Assembly: GCF_024585165.1 (NCBI RefSeq)
Contig: NZ_CP029008.1
Coordinates: 806,001 to 870,000 of the forward strand
Length of the DNA stretch: 64,000 nt
Direction: 5' to 3'
Source: Bradyrhizobium sp. WBOS07
Lineage (GTDB): Bacteria; Pseudomonadota; Alphaproteobacteria; Rhizobiales; Xanthobacteraceae
Part shown: positions 28,213 to 37,476 of the stretch, piece after piece
Layout of the letters: every line of letters starts with the position of its first letter
Position numbering within the stretch: the stretch's first letter is position 1
Translations under genes and position numbers: made by a program
Notes under the pieces: generated by a model
What the model was told of the DNA's origin: nothing
Seen by the model: the letters and a program-made list of their open reading frames with translations, nothing else
Database searches by the model: none

Positions 28213-28980
28213 TCACACCATCGCTTCGGCGACCACCATGTAGTTGACGTCCATGTCCGACGAGAGCGACCATTTGTCGGCGAAGGGCGAGTAGACGACG
28301 CCGGTTTGCTCGGTGATGACGAGACGGTTGTCGAGCAGATATTTCGTCAGCTCGTCCGGGGTGACGAACTTGTTCCATTCGTGGGTGCCGCGCGGCAGCC
28401 AGCGCAGGACGTATTCGGCGCCGACGATGGCGAGTGCGAAGCTCTTCCAGTTGCGGTTCAGCGTCGAGACAACCATGAGGCCGTTCGGCTTCAGCATCGC
28501 CGCGCAGCGCTTCAGGAAGACGCCGACGTCGACGACGTGCTCGACCACTTCCATCGCCAGCACGATGTCGAAGCGTTCGCGCGGGTCGATCTCCTCGACC
28601 GTGGTGCAGCGGTAGTCGATGGCAAGATGGCTCTTGTCGGCATGCAGCTTCGCCGCGGCGATGTTGCTCTGGGAGGGATCGACGCCGATGACCTGCGCGC
28701 CGAGGCGCGACAGCGGCTCGCACAACAGGCCGGCGCCGCAGCCGATGTCGAGCACGCGCAGGCCGGCGAGGCAGTTGAGGCTGCGCACATTGCGCTCGAA
28801 CTTGCGGCAGGCGGCATCGCGGATATAGCCGAGCCGCAGCGGGTTGATCCGGTGCAGCGGCGCCATCTTGCCATTGGGGTCCCACCACTCCGCCGAGAGT
28901 TTCGAGAATTTGGCGATCTCGGCGGCGTCGACGGTCGAGCCCGGCTGGGCGGAGACGGAAGTATTTTGCTGCATGCTCAT
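28213..28980 (-). CDS. ubiG: Ubiquinone biosynthesis O-methyltransferase
   Basis: UbiG, 255 residues, which methylates the polyprenyl-catechol and demethylubiquinol hydroxyls in ubiquinone synthesis. The SAM site is VLDIGCGAGLL, and the family pattern AEWWDPNGKMAPLHRINPLR near the N-terminus and GTHEWNKFVTPDEL are complete. It lies 14 bases downstream of the PH-domain membrane protein gene on the same strand, probably co-transcribed, and opposite lysC. Confidence 0.96.
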   Translation of the reverse strand: MSMQQNTSVSAQPGSTVDAAEIAKFSKLSAEWWDPNGKMAPLHRINPLRLGYIRDAACRKFERNVRSLNCLAGLRVLDIGCGAGLLCEPLSRLGAQVIGVDPSQSNIAAAKLHADKSHLAIDYRCTTVEEIDPRERFDIVLAMEVVEHVVDVGVFLKRCAAMLKPNGLMVVSTLNRNWKSFALAIVGAEYVLRWLPRGTHEWNKFVTPDELTKYLLDNRLVITEQTGVVYSPFADKWSLSSDMDVNYMVVAEAMV

Positions 28981-28994
28981 GGTTGCGCGCGGTC

Positions 28995-29462
28995 CTACCG
29001 CGTGGTGATCGAACTACGGAAGGCGAGCGGCGAGGCGATGGTCCTGATCGTCTCGATGCCCTCGCCGACGCCGCGAATCGTCACGTCGCCGTAGTTGAGA
29101 ATACGTCCAAGAATGGTCTGGTCGACGTCGACGCTCTCGACCTTGTCCAGCGCCATTTCGAAGGTGCGGCGCTTGATGAAGCCGGTCTTGTGCACGACTC
29201 GGAGATTGGTGACGTCGGTCTCGGTGGTGAAGCGATGGAACCAGCCCTTCACCGTCCAGTACAGGGCGGCCAGCGCCACCAGGCCGGACGCGACGAGACA
29301 GAGCAGGATGAGCCCCTCGACAATGGTTTGCCGGGACAACACGAACAGCGCCAGGGCCACGACCCAGGCCAGAATGGCCGGAAGATAGAAGATCCAGTGC
29401 GCATTGGTCGAATACAGCACCCGCTCGCCCGGCTGCAGGATCTCGTCGATATAGCGCGCCAT
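28995..29462 (-). CDS. PH-domain (YdbS-like) membrane protein
   Basis: A 155-residue protein with two transmembrane helices (about residues 24-42 and 50-70) followed by a bacterial PH-like domain with NLRVVHKTGFIKRRTFEM and LDKVESVDVDQTILGRILNYG. The start at ATG 29462 (MARYIDEIL) is typical; upstream extension to 29603 is not coding-like. The family is linked to membrane or quorum functions without a defined reaction. Operon with ubiG. Confidence 0.88.
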   Translation of the reverse strand: MARYIDEILQPGERVLYSTNAHWIFYLPAILAWVVALALFVLSRQTIVEGLILLCLVASGLVALAALYWTVKGWFHRFTTETDVTNLRVVHKTGFIKRRTFEMALDKVESVDVDQTILGRILNYGDVTIRGVGEGIETIRTIASPLAFRSSITTR

Positions 29463-29611
29463 GACCTCGATTAACCCATTGCCCGGATTGGCCGGAGCAG
29501 GAACCCGCTTGCCCCCGGCCCCGCCCCTCTGTATACGCGCGGTCGGTGTCCGCCAGGCCCGTCCAGTGCGGGCCACCATACTGATCCTTATGAAGGAATG
29601 CACGCGTCGTC

Positions 29612-30868
29612 ATGAGCCGCCTCGTGATGAAATTCGGCGGCACATCCGTCGCCAACATCGAACGTATCCGCAACGTCGCACGCCATGTGAAGCGTGAGGT
29701 CGACGCCGGCCACGAGGTGGCCGTGGTCGTCTCGGCGATGTCCGGCAAGACCAACGAACTGGTGGCCTGGTGCACCGAGGCCTCGCCGATGCACGATGCG
29801 CGCGAATACGACGCCGTCGTCGCCTCGGGCGAGCAGGTCACCTCGGGCCTCCTTGCCATCGTGCTTCAGGGCATGGGCATCCAGGCCCGTTCCTGGCAGG
29901 GCTGGCAGATTCCGATCAAGACCAGCGACGCCCATGCCTCGGCCCGGATCGAGGACATCGACGGCAGCGAGATCATCAAGCGCTTCAAGGAACGCAAGGA
30001 GGTCGCGGTCATCGCCGGCTTCCAGGGCATCGAGCCCAAGACGGGTCGCATCACCACGCTCGGCCGCGGCGGCTCGGACACCTCGGCCGTGGCGGTCGCC
30101 GCCGCCGTCAAGGCCGACCGCTGCGACATCTACACCGACGTCGACGGCGTCTACACCACCGACCCGCGAATCGTGCCGAAGGCCAAGAGGCTCGACAAGA
30201 TCGCGTTCGAAGACATGCTGGAACTGGCCTCGCAGGGCGCCAAGGTGCTCCAGGTCCGCTCGGTGGAACTCGGCATGGTCCACAACATGCCGATCTTCGT
30301 CCGCTCGAGCTTCGACAAGCCCGAGGATATCGACCCGCATGCCAACCAGCCGCCCGGCACGCTGATCTGCAGCGAGGAGGAGATCATGGAAAGCCACGTC
30401 GTCACCGGTATCGCCTTCTCCAAGGACGAGGCCCAGATCTCGGTGCGCCAGATCGAGGACAAGCCGGGCGTTGCCGCCTCGATCTTCGGCCCGCTGGCGG
30501 ATGCCAACATCAACGTCGACATGATCGTGCAGAACGTGTCCGAGGACGGCAAGACCACCGACCTCACCTTCACGGTGCCGGCGGCAGATTATACCCGCGC
30601 CAAGGACACGATTACCGCCGCCAAGGGCAAGATCGGTTATGCGCGGCTCGATACCGCCACTGACGTCGCCAAGATCTCGGTGATCGGCAGCGGCATGCGC
30701 AGCCACGCCGGCGTCGCCGCCCAGGCGTTCTCGGCCCTCGCGGGGCGGAATATCAACATCCGGGCCATTACAACCTCCGAGATCAAGTTCTCGGTGTTGA
30801 TCGACGCCGCCTATACCGAGCTGGCGGTGCGCACGCTGCACACGCTCTACGGTCTCGACCAAGCTTAG
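29612..30868 (+). CDS. lysC: Aspartate kinase
   Basis: LysC of 418 residues, the first enzyme of lysine, methionine and threonine synthesis. The kinase part begins KFGGTSVANIERI and contains GRGGSDTSAVA; two ACT domains form the regulatory C-terminus (about residues 265-415, with EDKPGVAASIFGPLA and GSGMRSHAGVA), so lysine/threonine feedback is expected. It shares the window with metA and metY, later steps of the methionine branch, though far apart. Confidence 0.97.
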   Translation: MSRLVMKFGGTSVANIERIRNVARHVKREVDAGHEVAVVVSAMSGKTNELVAWCTEASPMHDAREYDAVVASGEQVTSGLLAIVLQGMGIQARSWQGWQIPIKTSDAHASARIEDIDGSEIIKRFKERKEVAVIAGFQGIEPKTGRITTLGRGGSDTSAVAVAAAVKADRCDIYTDVDGVYTTDPRIVPKAKRLDKIAFEDMLELASQGAKVLQVRSVELGMVHNMPIFVRSSFDKPEDIDPHANQPPGTLICSEEEIMESHVVTGIAFSKDEAQISVRQIEDKPGVAASIFGPLADANINVDMIVQNVSEDGKTTDLTFTVPAADYTRAKDTITAAKGKIGYARLDTATDVAKISVIGSGMRSHAGVAAQAFSALAGRNINIRAITTSEIKFSVLIDAAYTELAVRTLHTLYGLDQA

Positions 30869-31136
30869 GCGAATTTTCTCTTAGCGGTCGCAGCAAACGC
30901 GGAGGTGTCCACACTTTCGCGTTTGGCAGGCGTTTTGCTTGGCAAAACAAGCCCCAATTCGCTATACGGCGAACAGGGTGGGCTGCCGGAAACTGTGCCC
31001 CAGTTCAGGCGGTGCTGATTCGGCTGAGGCAACCGCCTGAGCCGGCGCCGGACGAGCAAACTTGTTGTTTTTCTGGATACTGGGCGAGCAGCCGCGGCCC
31101 CTTTCGGCCCCGGCAGACGGAGGAGATTGACGGTTC

Positions 31137-33404
31137 ATGCGGAGCGCGTCGGGAGGTCCCCGCGTCTTGTTGAGACGGCTCCGCGAAACCATGGCGGAGC
31201 AGGTCTCGGCCCAGGAGCGGCTGGACAAGATCGTGGTGCTGATCGCCGCCAACATGGTGGCCGAGGTGTGCTCGGTCTATGTGCTGCGCATCGACAACAC
31301 GCTCGAGCTCTACGCCACCGAAGGCCTCAACCGCGAGGCGGTGCACCACACCGTGCTCAGCGCCCATGAGGGCCTGGTCGGCCTCGTCGCCAGCGAGGCG
31401 ACGCCGCTCAATTTGAGCGACGCGCAGAGCCACCCGGCCTTCTCGTTCCGCCCCGAGACCGGCGAAGAGATCTACCATTCCTTCCTCGGCGTGCCGATCC
31501 TGCGGGCCGGCAACACGCTCGGCGTGCTGGTGGTGCAGAACCGCGCCAAGCGCAATTATGTCGAGGAAGAGCTCGAAGCGCTGCAGACCACCGCGATGGT
31601 GCTGGCGGAGCTGATCGCCTCCGGCGAGCTCTCCGCGCTGGCGCAGCCGGGCCAGGAGCCCGCAGCGCGCCATTCCGCGCAGAAGGTCGGCGCCATCCTG
31701 TCGGAAGGCATCGCGCTCGGCCATGTCGTGCTGCACGAGCCCCGCGTCGTCATCAAGGACTACATCGCCGAGGACCTGCCGAAGGAGATCAAGCGGCTCG
31801 ACACCGCGCTCGCCAAGCTGCGCGCCGATCTCGACCGCATGCTGGAGCGCGGCGACGTCGCCGAGGGCGGCGAGCATCGCGAGGTACTGGAAGCCTACCG
31901 CATGTTCGCCAACGACCAGGGCTGGTCGCACAAGCTGCACGAGGCGGTCGCCACCGGCCTCACCGCGGAAGCCGCGGTCGAGCGCGTGCAGTCCGACACC
32001 CGCGCGCGCATGCTGCGCTCGACCGACCCTTACTTGCGCGACCGCCTGCATGATCTGGAAGATCTCGGCTACCGTCTGATGCGGCAGCTGGTCGGCCAGG
32101 ACCACGCGCCCTCACGCGAGCAGCTGCCCGACAACGCCATCGTCATCGCGCGCGCGATGGGCCCGGCGGCGCTGCTCGACTACGACCGCAAGCGCCTGCG
32201 CGGCATCGTGCTGGAGGAAGGCACCGCCAATTCCCACGTCTCGATCGTGGCGCGCGCGCTCGGCATCCCCGCGGTCGGCGAAGTGCCGAACGCGCCCGGC
32301 ATCGCCGATCCCGGCGACGCCATCATCGTCGACGGCACCTCCGGCTCGATCTATGTGCGTCCCTCGCAGGAGGTCGAAGCGGCCTTCGCCGAGCGCGTGC
32401 GCTTCCGCGCGCGCCGCCAGGCACAATATCTGGCGCTGCGCGACCGGCCCTGCGTCACCAAGGACGGCCAGAAGGTCGAGCTGATGATCAACGCGGGGCT
32501 CGCCATCGACCTGCCGCATATCGAGGACACCGGCAGCGCCGGCATCGGCCTGTTCCGCACCGAGCTGCAATTCATGGTGGGCCAGAGCCTGCCGCGCACC
32601 AGCGACCAGCTGGCGCTCTATCGCACCGTGCTGGATGCCGCCGGCAGCAAGCCCGTCACCTTCCGCACGCTCGACATCGGCGGCGACAAGGCGCTGCCCT
32701 ACATGGAAGCGGTGATCGAGGAGAATCCCGCGCTCGGCTGGCGCGCGATAAGGCTCGGGCTCGACCGCCCCGGCCTGTTGCGCGGCCAGATCCGGGCGCT
32801 GCTGCGCGCTGGCGGCGGCCGCGCGCTGCGCATCATGTTTCCGATGATCTCGGAGGTCGCCGAATTCGACGCGGCCAAGGCGCTGGTCGAGCGCGAGCTC
32901 ACTTACTTGCGCCAGCACGGCCACACGCTGCCTGAACGAATCGACATCGGCACCATGGTCGAGGTGCCCGCCCTGCTCTATCAGCTCGACGAGCTCTTGC
33001 GGAAAGTCGACTTCATCTCGGTCGGCTCCAACGATCTGTTCCAGTTCCTGTTCGCGGTCGATCGCGGCAATGCCAAGGTCTCCGAACGCTTCGACACCAT
33101 GTCGGCGCCGATCCTGCGCGCGCTGCGCCAGATCGCGCACAAGTGCCATGCCGCAAAGAAGTCGCTCTCGCTCTGCGGCGAAATGGCGTCGAAGCCGATC
33201 GGCGCGCTGGCGCTGATTGCGCTCGGCTATCGCTCGCTGTCGCTGTCGGCAACCGCACTCGGCCCGGTCAAGGCCATGGTGCTCGATGTCGACGCCAAGA
33301 AGGCCGAAGCCATGCTCGGCCCGCTGCTTGACGCGCCGGCCGGCAGCGTCTCGATCCGGCAGAAGCTGACGGAATTTGCCGAGGCCGAAGGCCTGGCCTT
33401 GTAG
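31137..33404 (+). CDS. ptsP: PEP-protein phosphotransferase of the nitrogen PTS
   Basis: EI-Ntr of 755 residues. An N-terminal GAF domain (about residues 15-165), which binds glutamine in related proteins, precedes the EI domains. The phospho-His is His367 in GTANSHVSIVARA, and the PEP-binding part has GIGLFRTELQFM and GSNDLFQFLF. It passes phosphate from PEP to NPr and EIIA-Ntr to report nitrogen and energy status. It is followed by prfA after 57 bases, an arrangement common in rhizobia. Confidence 0.96.
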   Translation: MRSASGGPRVLLRRLRETMAEQVSAQERLDKIVVLIAANMVAEVCSVYVLRIDNTLELYATEGLNREAVHHTVLSAHEGLVGLVASEATPLNLSDAQSHPAFSFRPETGEEIYHSFLGVPILRAGNTLGVLVVQNRAKRNYVEEELEALQTTAMVLAELIASGELSALAQPGQEPAARHSAQKVGAILSEGIALGHVVLHEPRVVIKDYIAEDLPKEIKRLDTALAKLRADLDRMLERGDVAEGGEHREVLEAYRMFANDQGWSHKLHEAVATGLTAEAAVERVQSDTRARMLRSTDPYLRDRLHDLEDLGYRLMRQLVGQDHAPSREQLPDNAIVIARAMGPAALLDYDRKRLRGIVLEEGTANSHVSIVARALGIPAVGEVPNAPGIADPGDAIIVDGTSGSIYVRPSQEVEAAFAERVRFRARRQAQYLALRDRPCVTKDGQKVELMINAGLAIDLPHIEDTGSAGIGLFRTELQFMVGQSLPRTSDQLALYRTVLDAAGSKPVTFRTLDIGGDKALPYMEAVIEENPALGWRAIRLGLDRPGLLRGQIRALLRAGGGRALRIMFPMISEVAEFDAAKALVERELTYLRQHGHTLPERIDIGTMVEVPALLYQLDELLRKVDFISVGSNDLFQFLFAVDRGNAKVSERFDTMSAPILRALRQIAHKCHAAKKSLSLCGEMASKPIGALALIALGYRSLSLSATALGPVKAMVLDVDAKKAEAMLGPLLDAPAGSVSIRQKLTEFAEAEGLAL

Positions 33405-33461
33405 CGGGCCTGTCGCCGCTTCCTGCCGCCTTGCCTCTTTCCGCCATTTGAGACCGAACCG

Positions 33462-34547
33462 ATGTCGTCACTCCCCGAAGCCAAACTGGACGTCCTGCTT
33501 GCCCATCACGCCTCGCTCGAGGCCGAATCCTTGGGGCAGCTGGCTTCCGAGCGCTACGTGCAGATCACGCGCGAGCTCGCCGAGATCACGCCGCTGATCG
33601 AAGCGGTGAAGGCCTATCGTTCCGCCGTCAAGGAGCTCGCCGACACCGAGGCGCTGATCGCCGATCCCGCGACCGACGCCGAGATGCGGGCCATGGCGGA
33701 AGCCGAACGCGACGAGCTGGCGCCGAAGATCGAGGAGCTGGTCCAGAAGATCCGCGTGGCGCTGCTGCCCAAGGACGCCATGGACGATCGCAACGTGGTG
33801 CTGGAAATCCGCGCCGGCACCGGCGGCGACGAGGCCTCGCTGTTCGCCGGTGATCTGTTCCGCATGTACGAACGCTTCGCGGCCCTGCAGGGCTGGAAGG
33901 TCGAGGTGATCTCGGCCAGCGAAGGCACCGTCGGCGGCTACAAGGAAATCATCGCGGAGGTGCAGGGCCGCGGCGCCTTCTCCAAGCTGAAGTTCGAATC
34001 CGGCGTGCATCGCGTCCAGCGTGTTCCCGACACCGAGACGCAGGGGCGCATCCACACCTCCGCGGCGACGGTCGCCGTGCTGCCGGAGGTCGAGGACGTC
34101 GACGTCGACATCAAGAACGACGATCTGCGCATCGAGACCATGCGCGCGCAGGGCGCCGGCGGCCAGCACGTCAACAAGACCGAATCGGCGATCCGCATCA
34201 CCCACATCCCGACCGGCATCGTGGTGATGATGCAGGACAGCCGCTCGCAGCACAAGAACCGCGCCTCCGCCATGAACATCCTGCGCTCGCGCATCTATGA
34301 TGCCGAGCGGCAGCGCGTCGACGCCGCGCGCTCCGCCGAACGCAAGGAGAAGGTCGGCTCCGGCGACCGCTCCGAGCGCATCCGCACCTACAATTTTCCG
34401 CAAGGACGCGTCACCGACCACCGCATCAATCTGACGCTCTACAAGCTGCCGCAGGTGATCGCAGGCGAAGCGCTCGGCGAGTTGATCGACGCGCTGACCA
34501 CCGAGCACCAGGCCGCGCAGCTCGCCGCACAAGGCGCGGCGGCGTGA
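33462..34547 (+). CDS. prfA: Peptide chain release factor 1
   Basis: RF1 of 361 residues, releasing peptides at UAA and UAG. The GGQ motif is at residues 233-235 ([10 protein letters not shown]). The codon-recognition tripeptide region reads [12 protein letters not shown], with PDT in the place of the PxT of RF1. Usually prmC, whose product methylates the GGQ glutamine, follows directly; here it lies 6.9 kb away at 41453. Confidence 0.97.
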   Translation: MSSLPEAKLDVLLAHHASLEAESLGQLASERYVQITRELAEITPLIEAVKAYRSAVKELADTEALIADPATDAEMRAMAEAERDELAPKIEELVQKIRVALLPKDAMDDRNVVLEIRAGTGGDEASLFAGDLFRMYERFAALQGWKVEVISASEGTVGGYKEIIAEVQGRGAFSKLKFESGVHRVQRVPDTETQGRIHTSAATVAVLPEVEDVDVDIKNDDLRIETMRAQGAGGQHVNKTESAIRITHIPTGIVVMMQDSRSQHKNRASAMNILRSRIYDAERQRVDAARSAERKEKVGSGDRSERIRTYNFPQGRVTDHRINLTLYKLPQVIAGEALGELIDALTTEHQAAQLAAQGAAA

Positions 34548-34573
34548 CGCCGCACGTCAGCGTCCTTAGTCCA

Positions 34574-34598
34574 CGCGCCTTCGTCTGGCGCGCCTCTT
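34574..34598 (+). terminator. Possible terminator after prfA
   Basis: A 6-bp GC stem (CGCGCC at 34574-34579, GGCGCG at 34587-34592) with a 7-base loop is followed by CCTCTTTC. The T run is broken, so efficiency is uncertain. It lies between the convergent ends of prfA and the MarR gene. Confidence 0.4.
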
Positions 34599-35069
34599 TC
34601 AGCGCGATTTGGCCCGGAACGATCGCAGGATCTTGGCCAAGGCGGGCGCGGCGGCGCTCAGCTCGTCCAGGTGAATGCGCGAAAGCGATCGCAGCTTCTG
34701 CTCGCCTTTCGCCGTCAGTTTGACGAGAACGCGCCTCGCGTCCTCGGGATCGGCTTCCCGGCTAATCAGCTTGAGCTTCGCCATGCGATCCACCAGCTCC
34801 ACTGCCGTATGGTGCCGGATCAGGAGGAAGCCGGCGAGGTCGCCGACGCTGGCGCCGTCGGGGCCGGCCAGTCCCTTGATCGCCAGCAGCGCCTGGTGCT
34901 GCTGCGGCGTCAAACCGGCGTTCTGGGCCGCGGCTTCGCTGAACGCGAGGAAGGTTCGCAACTGGTAGCGGAATTGCGCAAGCGCGGTGTAGTCGGCCTC
35001 GCGCATCGCGCCGCCCTTTGCGAGTGTCGCCCGCGCCGTCTGTCCAGTCTTTCGTTTCGATTCAGCCAT
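34599..35069 (-). CDS. MarR-family transcriptional regulator
   Basis: A 156-residue MarR-type winged-helix protein, distinct from the one at 12483. The helix-turn-helix is in LTPQQHQALLAIKG to DLAGFLLIRHHTAVELVDRM and the wing in READPEDARRVLVKLTAKG. ATG 35069 (MAESKRK) is chosen over a longer frame. The basic N-terminus (KRKTGQTARATLAKG) may contact DNA. It heads toward prfA and belongs to the block separating prfA from prmC. Target unknown. Confidence 0.86.
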   Translation of the reverse strand: MAESKRKTGQTARATLAKGGAMREADYTALAQFRYQLRTFLAFSEAAAQNAGLTPQQHQALLAIKGLAGPDGASVGDLAGFLLIRHHTAVELVDRMAKLKLISREADPEDARRVLVKLTAKGEQKLRSLSRIHLDELSAAAPALAKILRSFRAKSR

Positions 35070-35186
35070 CCTGCCTTCGACCTCAGCACGCCGGCGAAGC
35101 ACGCTGCCGAGATTAGCAAGGAAGGATGGGCGGAACCAACCGACCGGCGCCGCGGATGCACAAATATCCGGGGCTGTTGCGGCCTC

Positions 35187-35789
35187 CTATTCGAGGTCGG
35201 ACAACAGGCTCTTCACCAGGATGTCCTGAAATGCGAGCGGGATGCGCACGCTCTTCCGCCGGATCGAGCGCTGCAGCGCGCCGACGATCTCGGCGCTGGT
35301 CAGGCTGCGGGCCGACGCATTGGCGATCAGCTCGCCCCACATCTGCGCCAGCGAGCCGCCAGCCGGGATGACCGGGCTGATGGTCACGCCACACCCCTGC
35401 GCCCAGTCGACGATCTCCCGCATGGTGTGAGGACCGCAATTGCGAGCGGTCGCGAGCCGCTCGGCCGTCAGAGCGCGCAGCAATTTGCGAGAGGGCGACC
35501 AAGCCCCCTTCGGCGGCTGCTCGCCGGTGAGTTCGACCGCGAGCTCCTTCAGCACGTTCTGGGCACGCACGCTGAGCTTCTGCATCGGGCCCGGCTCGCG
35601 CTTCGAATGCACGACGCCAGCGACGAGCCCGTGCCGGCCGACGGGACGATTCCGAGGCTCCGCACTGTGGGAGGCATCGTCAAGTTGCGGTCCCACGTGA
35701 TGATTGCTTTCCTCGGTTGCCTGTCGCTTCGCCGCTAGCGGCCATGCTTGTTGCTTCCGGGAACCCGCCACTGGTGTTTGCCGCGCCAT
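35187..35789 (-). CDS. Uncharacterised protein with RNA polymerase alpha-CTD-like region
   Basis: A 200-residue protein of unknown function. Residues 69-125 resemble the C-terminal domain of RNA polymerase alpha: LSVRAQNVLKELA, then LTAERLATARNCGPHTMREIVDWA, matching in order the LSVRAxNVLK and NFGxKSLxEI helices of the alpha-CTD helix-hairpin-helix fold. The first 68 residues are basic and of low order; the C-terminal 75 residues look helical. ATG 35789 is supported by GGAGGAAA directly upstream. It is divergent from the second ABC operon across 250 bases that contain two inverted repeats, so a DNA-binding regulatory role is plausible but unproven. Confidence 0.65.
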   Translation of the reverse strand: MARQTPVAGSRKQQAWPLAAKRQATEESNHHVGPQLDDASHSAEPRNRPVGRHGLVAGVVHSKREPGPMQKLSVRAQNVLKELAVELTGEQPPKGAWSPSRKLLRALTAERLATARNCGPHTMREIVDWAQGCGVTISPVIPAGGSLAQMWGELIANASARSLTSAEIVGALQRSIRRKSVRIPLAFQDILVKSLLSDLE

Positions 35790-35835
35790 TTTCCTCCGCC
35801 GAAACCGTCAGCCTCGTACTCACAAAGACTAATAT

Positions 35836-35895
35836 ATATCGTTCTCCGATATGTTTTCACGCGATAATTTCGATCGTTCGACCAAAGGCGAAATT
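35836..35895. promoter_or_regulatory. Two inverted repeats upstream of the second HAAT operon
   Basis: ATATCG-N5-CGATAT (35836-35852) and AATTTCG-N16-CGAAATT (35866-35895, with CGATCG just inside the left arm) lie in the AT-rich gap between the divergent alpha-CTD-like gene and the binding-protein gene at 36042. They are candidate operators; the binding protein is unknown. Confidence 0.5.
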
Positions 35896-36041
35896 GACAG
35901 AATGTCTCTACGAGCCCTGTCTACGCACAAGAGCTTACACGCGGACGTGACGTACCCGGCGCGGGCGGGCCTTCGCGGCCAGCTGCCGTCGGTTGCGTCG
36001 TGTTTAGCATGCCAACAAGAACGATATCGGAGGAAACCATC

Positions 36042-37376
36042 ATGACTGACGATCTCATCCGCCGCGGCCTCTCGCGCCGCGGCCTGCTCCAGACCACGGC
36101 AGGCCTCATCGGCGGCTCCGTGCTGCCGGCGTTGCCGGCCTTTGCCGAGGACAAGCCGGCGATCGGCTCCTATCCCGTGGGCGTCTCGGGTTCCACCGCT
36201 TTCATCGGCATCTCGGTGCCGCGCACCGGCACCTATGCCGTGCAGGGGGAAGACGAGCTCAAGGGCTATCAACTCGCGATCGAGCACATCAACGAAGGTC
36301 ACGAGCTGATCAAGAAGATCTCGCCGAAGACGACGAAGGGCGTGCTCGGCAAGGAGCTCAAGTTCGGCGTTGCGGATTCCGCAGCCAAGCCGAACGAGGC
36401 GGTGCAGGCTCAGCAGCGCTTCATCAGCGAGAACAAGGCAATCATGATCACCGGCGGCACCTCGAGCGCGGTCGCGGTCGCGCTCAACAAGCTGGCTCAG
36501 CGCGAGAAGGTGATTTTCGTGTGCGGCATCTCCGGCTCGAACGACACCACGGGCAAGGACTGCGTCCGCTACGGCTTCCGCCAGAACTTCTTCGGCCAAA
36601 CCGCCGCGGCCGCGATCGGCCCCGTCATGGTTAAGGAATTCGGCAAGGGCAAGAAAGCTGCGTATCTCACGCCTGACTACACCTACGGCCACACCGTCAC
36701 CAAGTCGATGCAGGACTTCCTCGCGACCGCCGGCTGGACCACCGTGACCAACCAAGTCGCGCCCCTCGGCGCGCCCGACTATTCCTCTTATCTTCTGAAC
36801 GTCGCGAATTCCGGCGCCGACGTGCTGATCAACGTCAACTGGGGCCACGACGCGGTGCTGTCGACCAAGCAGGCGAAGCAGTTCGGCGTGCTCGACAAGA
36901 TGAAGCTGGTGGTCCCGTATCAGGTGCCGTTCATCGCGCGCGAGACCGGCGGCCTGATGCAGGGCGTCTATGCCGCCACGGACTATTGGTGGACGCTCGA
37001 GAACAAGTTCCCGCTGGCCAAGATGTTCAACGAGGCGTTCGAGAAGAAGTACGGCTACAAGCCGGAATGGGGCGCGGAGAACGCCTATGTCAGCTTCGCG
37101 CACTGGGCTCGCATGTGCGAGCAGGCCGGCAGCTTCAACCCGCCCGACGTGATCAAGGCCTATGAGAAGGGCGAGACGATCCCCTCGCTCGTCGGCGACG
37201 TGCACTACCGCCCCGAAGACCACCAGTGCGTCCGCCCCGTGATCATCGTCAAGGGCAAGCAGCAAAAGGACATGAAGGGCAAGGAAGACTGGTACGACGT
37301 CGTCGAGATCGTGCCGGGTGAAGGCTTGATGCAGAAGCCGGACGCGTTCGGCTGCCATCTCGGCGACTATAGCTGA
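36042..37376 (+). CDS. ABC transporter substrate-binding protein, LivJ-like, Tat-exported
   Basis: A 444-residue periplasmic binding protein of the branched-chain amino acid class. It has a twin-arginine signal (SRRGLLQTTAGL) with processing near AFA/ED at residue 36, then a Leu/Ile/Val-type two-lobe fold. GGAGG precedes the ATG at 36042, which supports this start over an in-frame ATG at 36000. It is the first gene of a binding protein-livH-livMG-livF operon. Length and the extra N-terminal loop (KKISPKTTKGVLGKE) resemble larger HAAT receptors for organic acids or aromatic compounds; the ligand is unknown. Confidence 0.9.
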   Translation: MTDDLIRRGLSRRGLLQTTAGLIGGSVLPALPAFAEDKPAIGSYPVGVSGSTAFIGISVPRTGTYAVQGEDELKGYQLAIEHINEGHELIKKISPKTTKGVLGKELKFGVADSAAKPNEAVQAQQRFISENKAIMITGGTSSAVAVALNKLAQREKVIFVCGISGSNDTTGKDCVRYGFRQNFFGQTAAAAIGPVMVKEFGKGKKAAYLTPDYTYGHTVTKSMQDFLATAGWTTVTNQVAPLGAPDYSSYLLNVANSGADVLINVNWGHDAVLSTKQAKQFGVLDKMKLVVPYQVPFIARETGGLMQGVYAATDYWWTLENKFPLAKMFNEAFEKKYGYKPEWGAENAYVSFAHWARMCEQAGSFNPPDVIKAYEKGETIPSLVGDVHYRPEDHQCVRPVIIVKGKQQKDMKGKEDWYDVVEIVPGEGLMQKPDAFGCHLGDYS

Positions 37377-37393
37377 GCCCCGCCAGTGCCCCT

Positions 37394-37427
37394 GACGCCG
37401 TAGGCCGCTTCCGGCTCCTACGGCGTC
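37394..37427 (+). terminator. Hairpin directly after the binding-protein gene
   Basis: An 11-bp perfect stem, GACGCCGTAGG at 37394-37404 and CCTACGGCGTC at 37417-37427, with a 12-base loop, followed by GCCTTGTTTCT. It lies 18 bases after the binding-protein stop and 50 bases before livH, inside the operon. It could be a partial terminator or a 3'-end stabiliser that favours binding-protein mRNA. Confidence 0.6.
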
Positions 37428-37476
37428 GCCTTGTTTCTGGTACGCCGCGTAAGCGTGCCGCAACCGTGATCATTGC

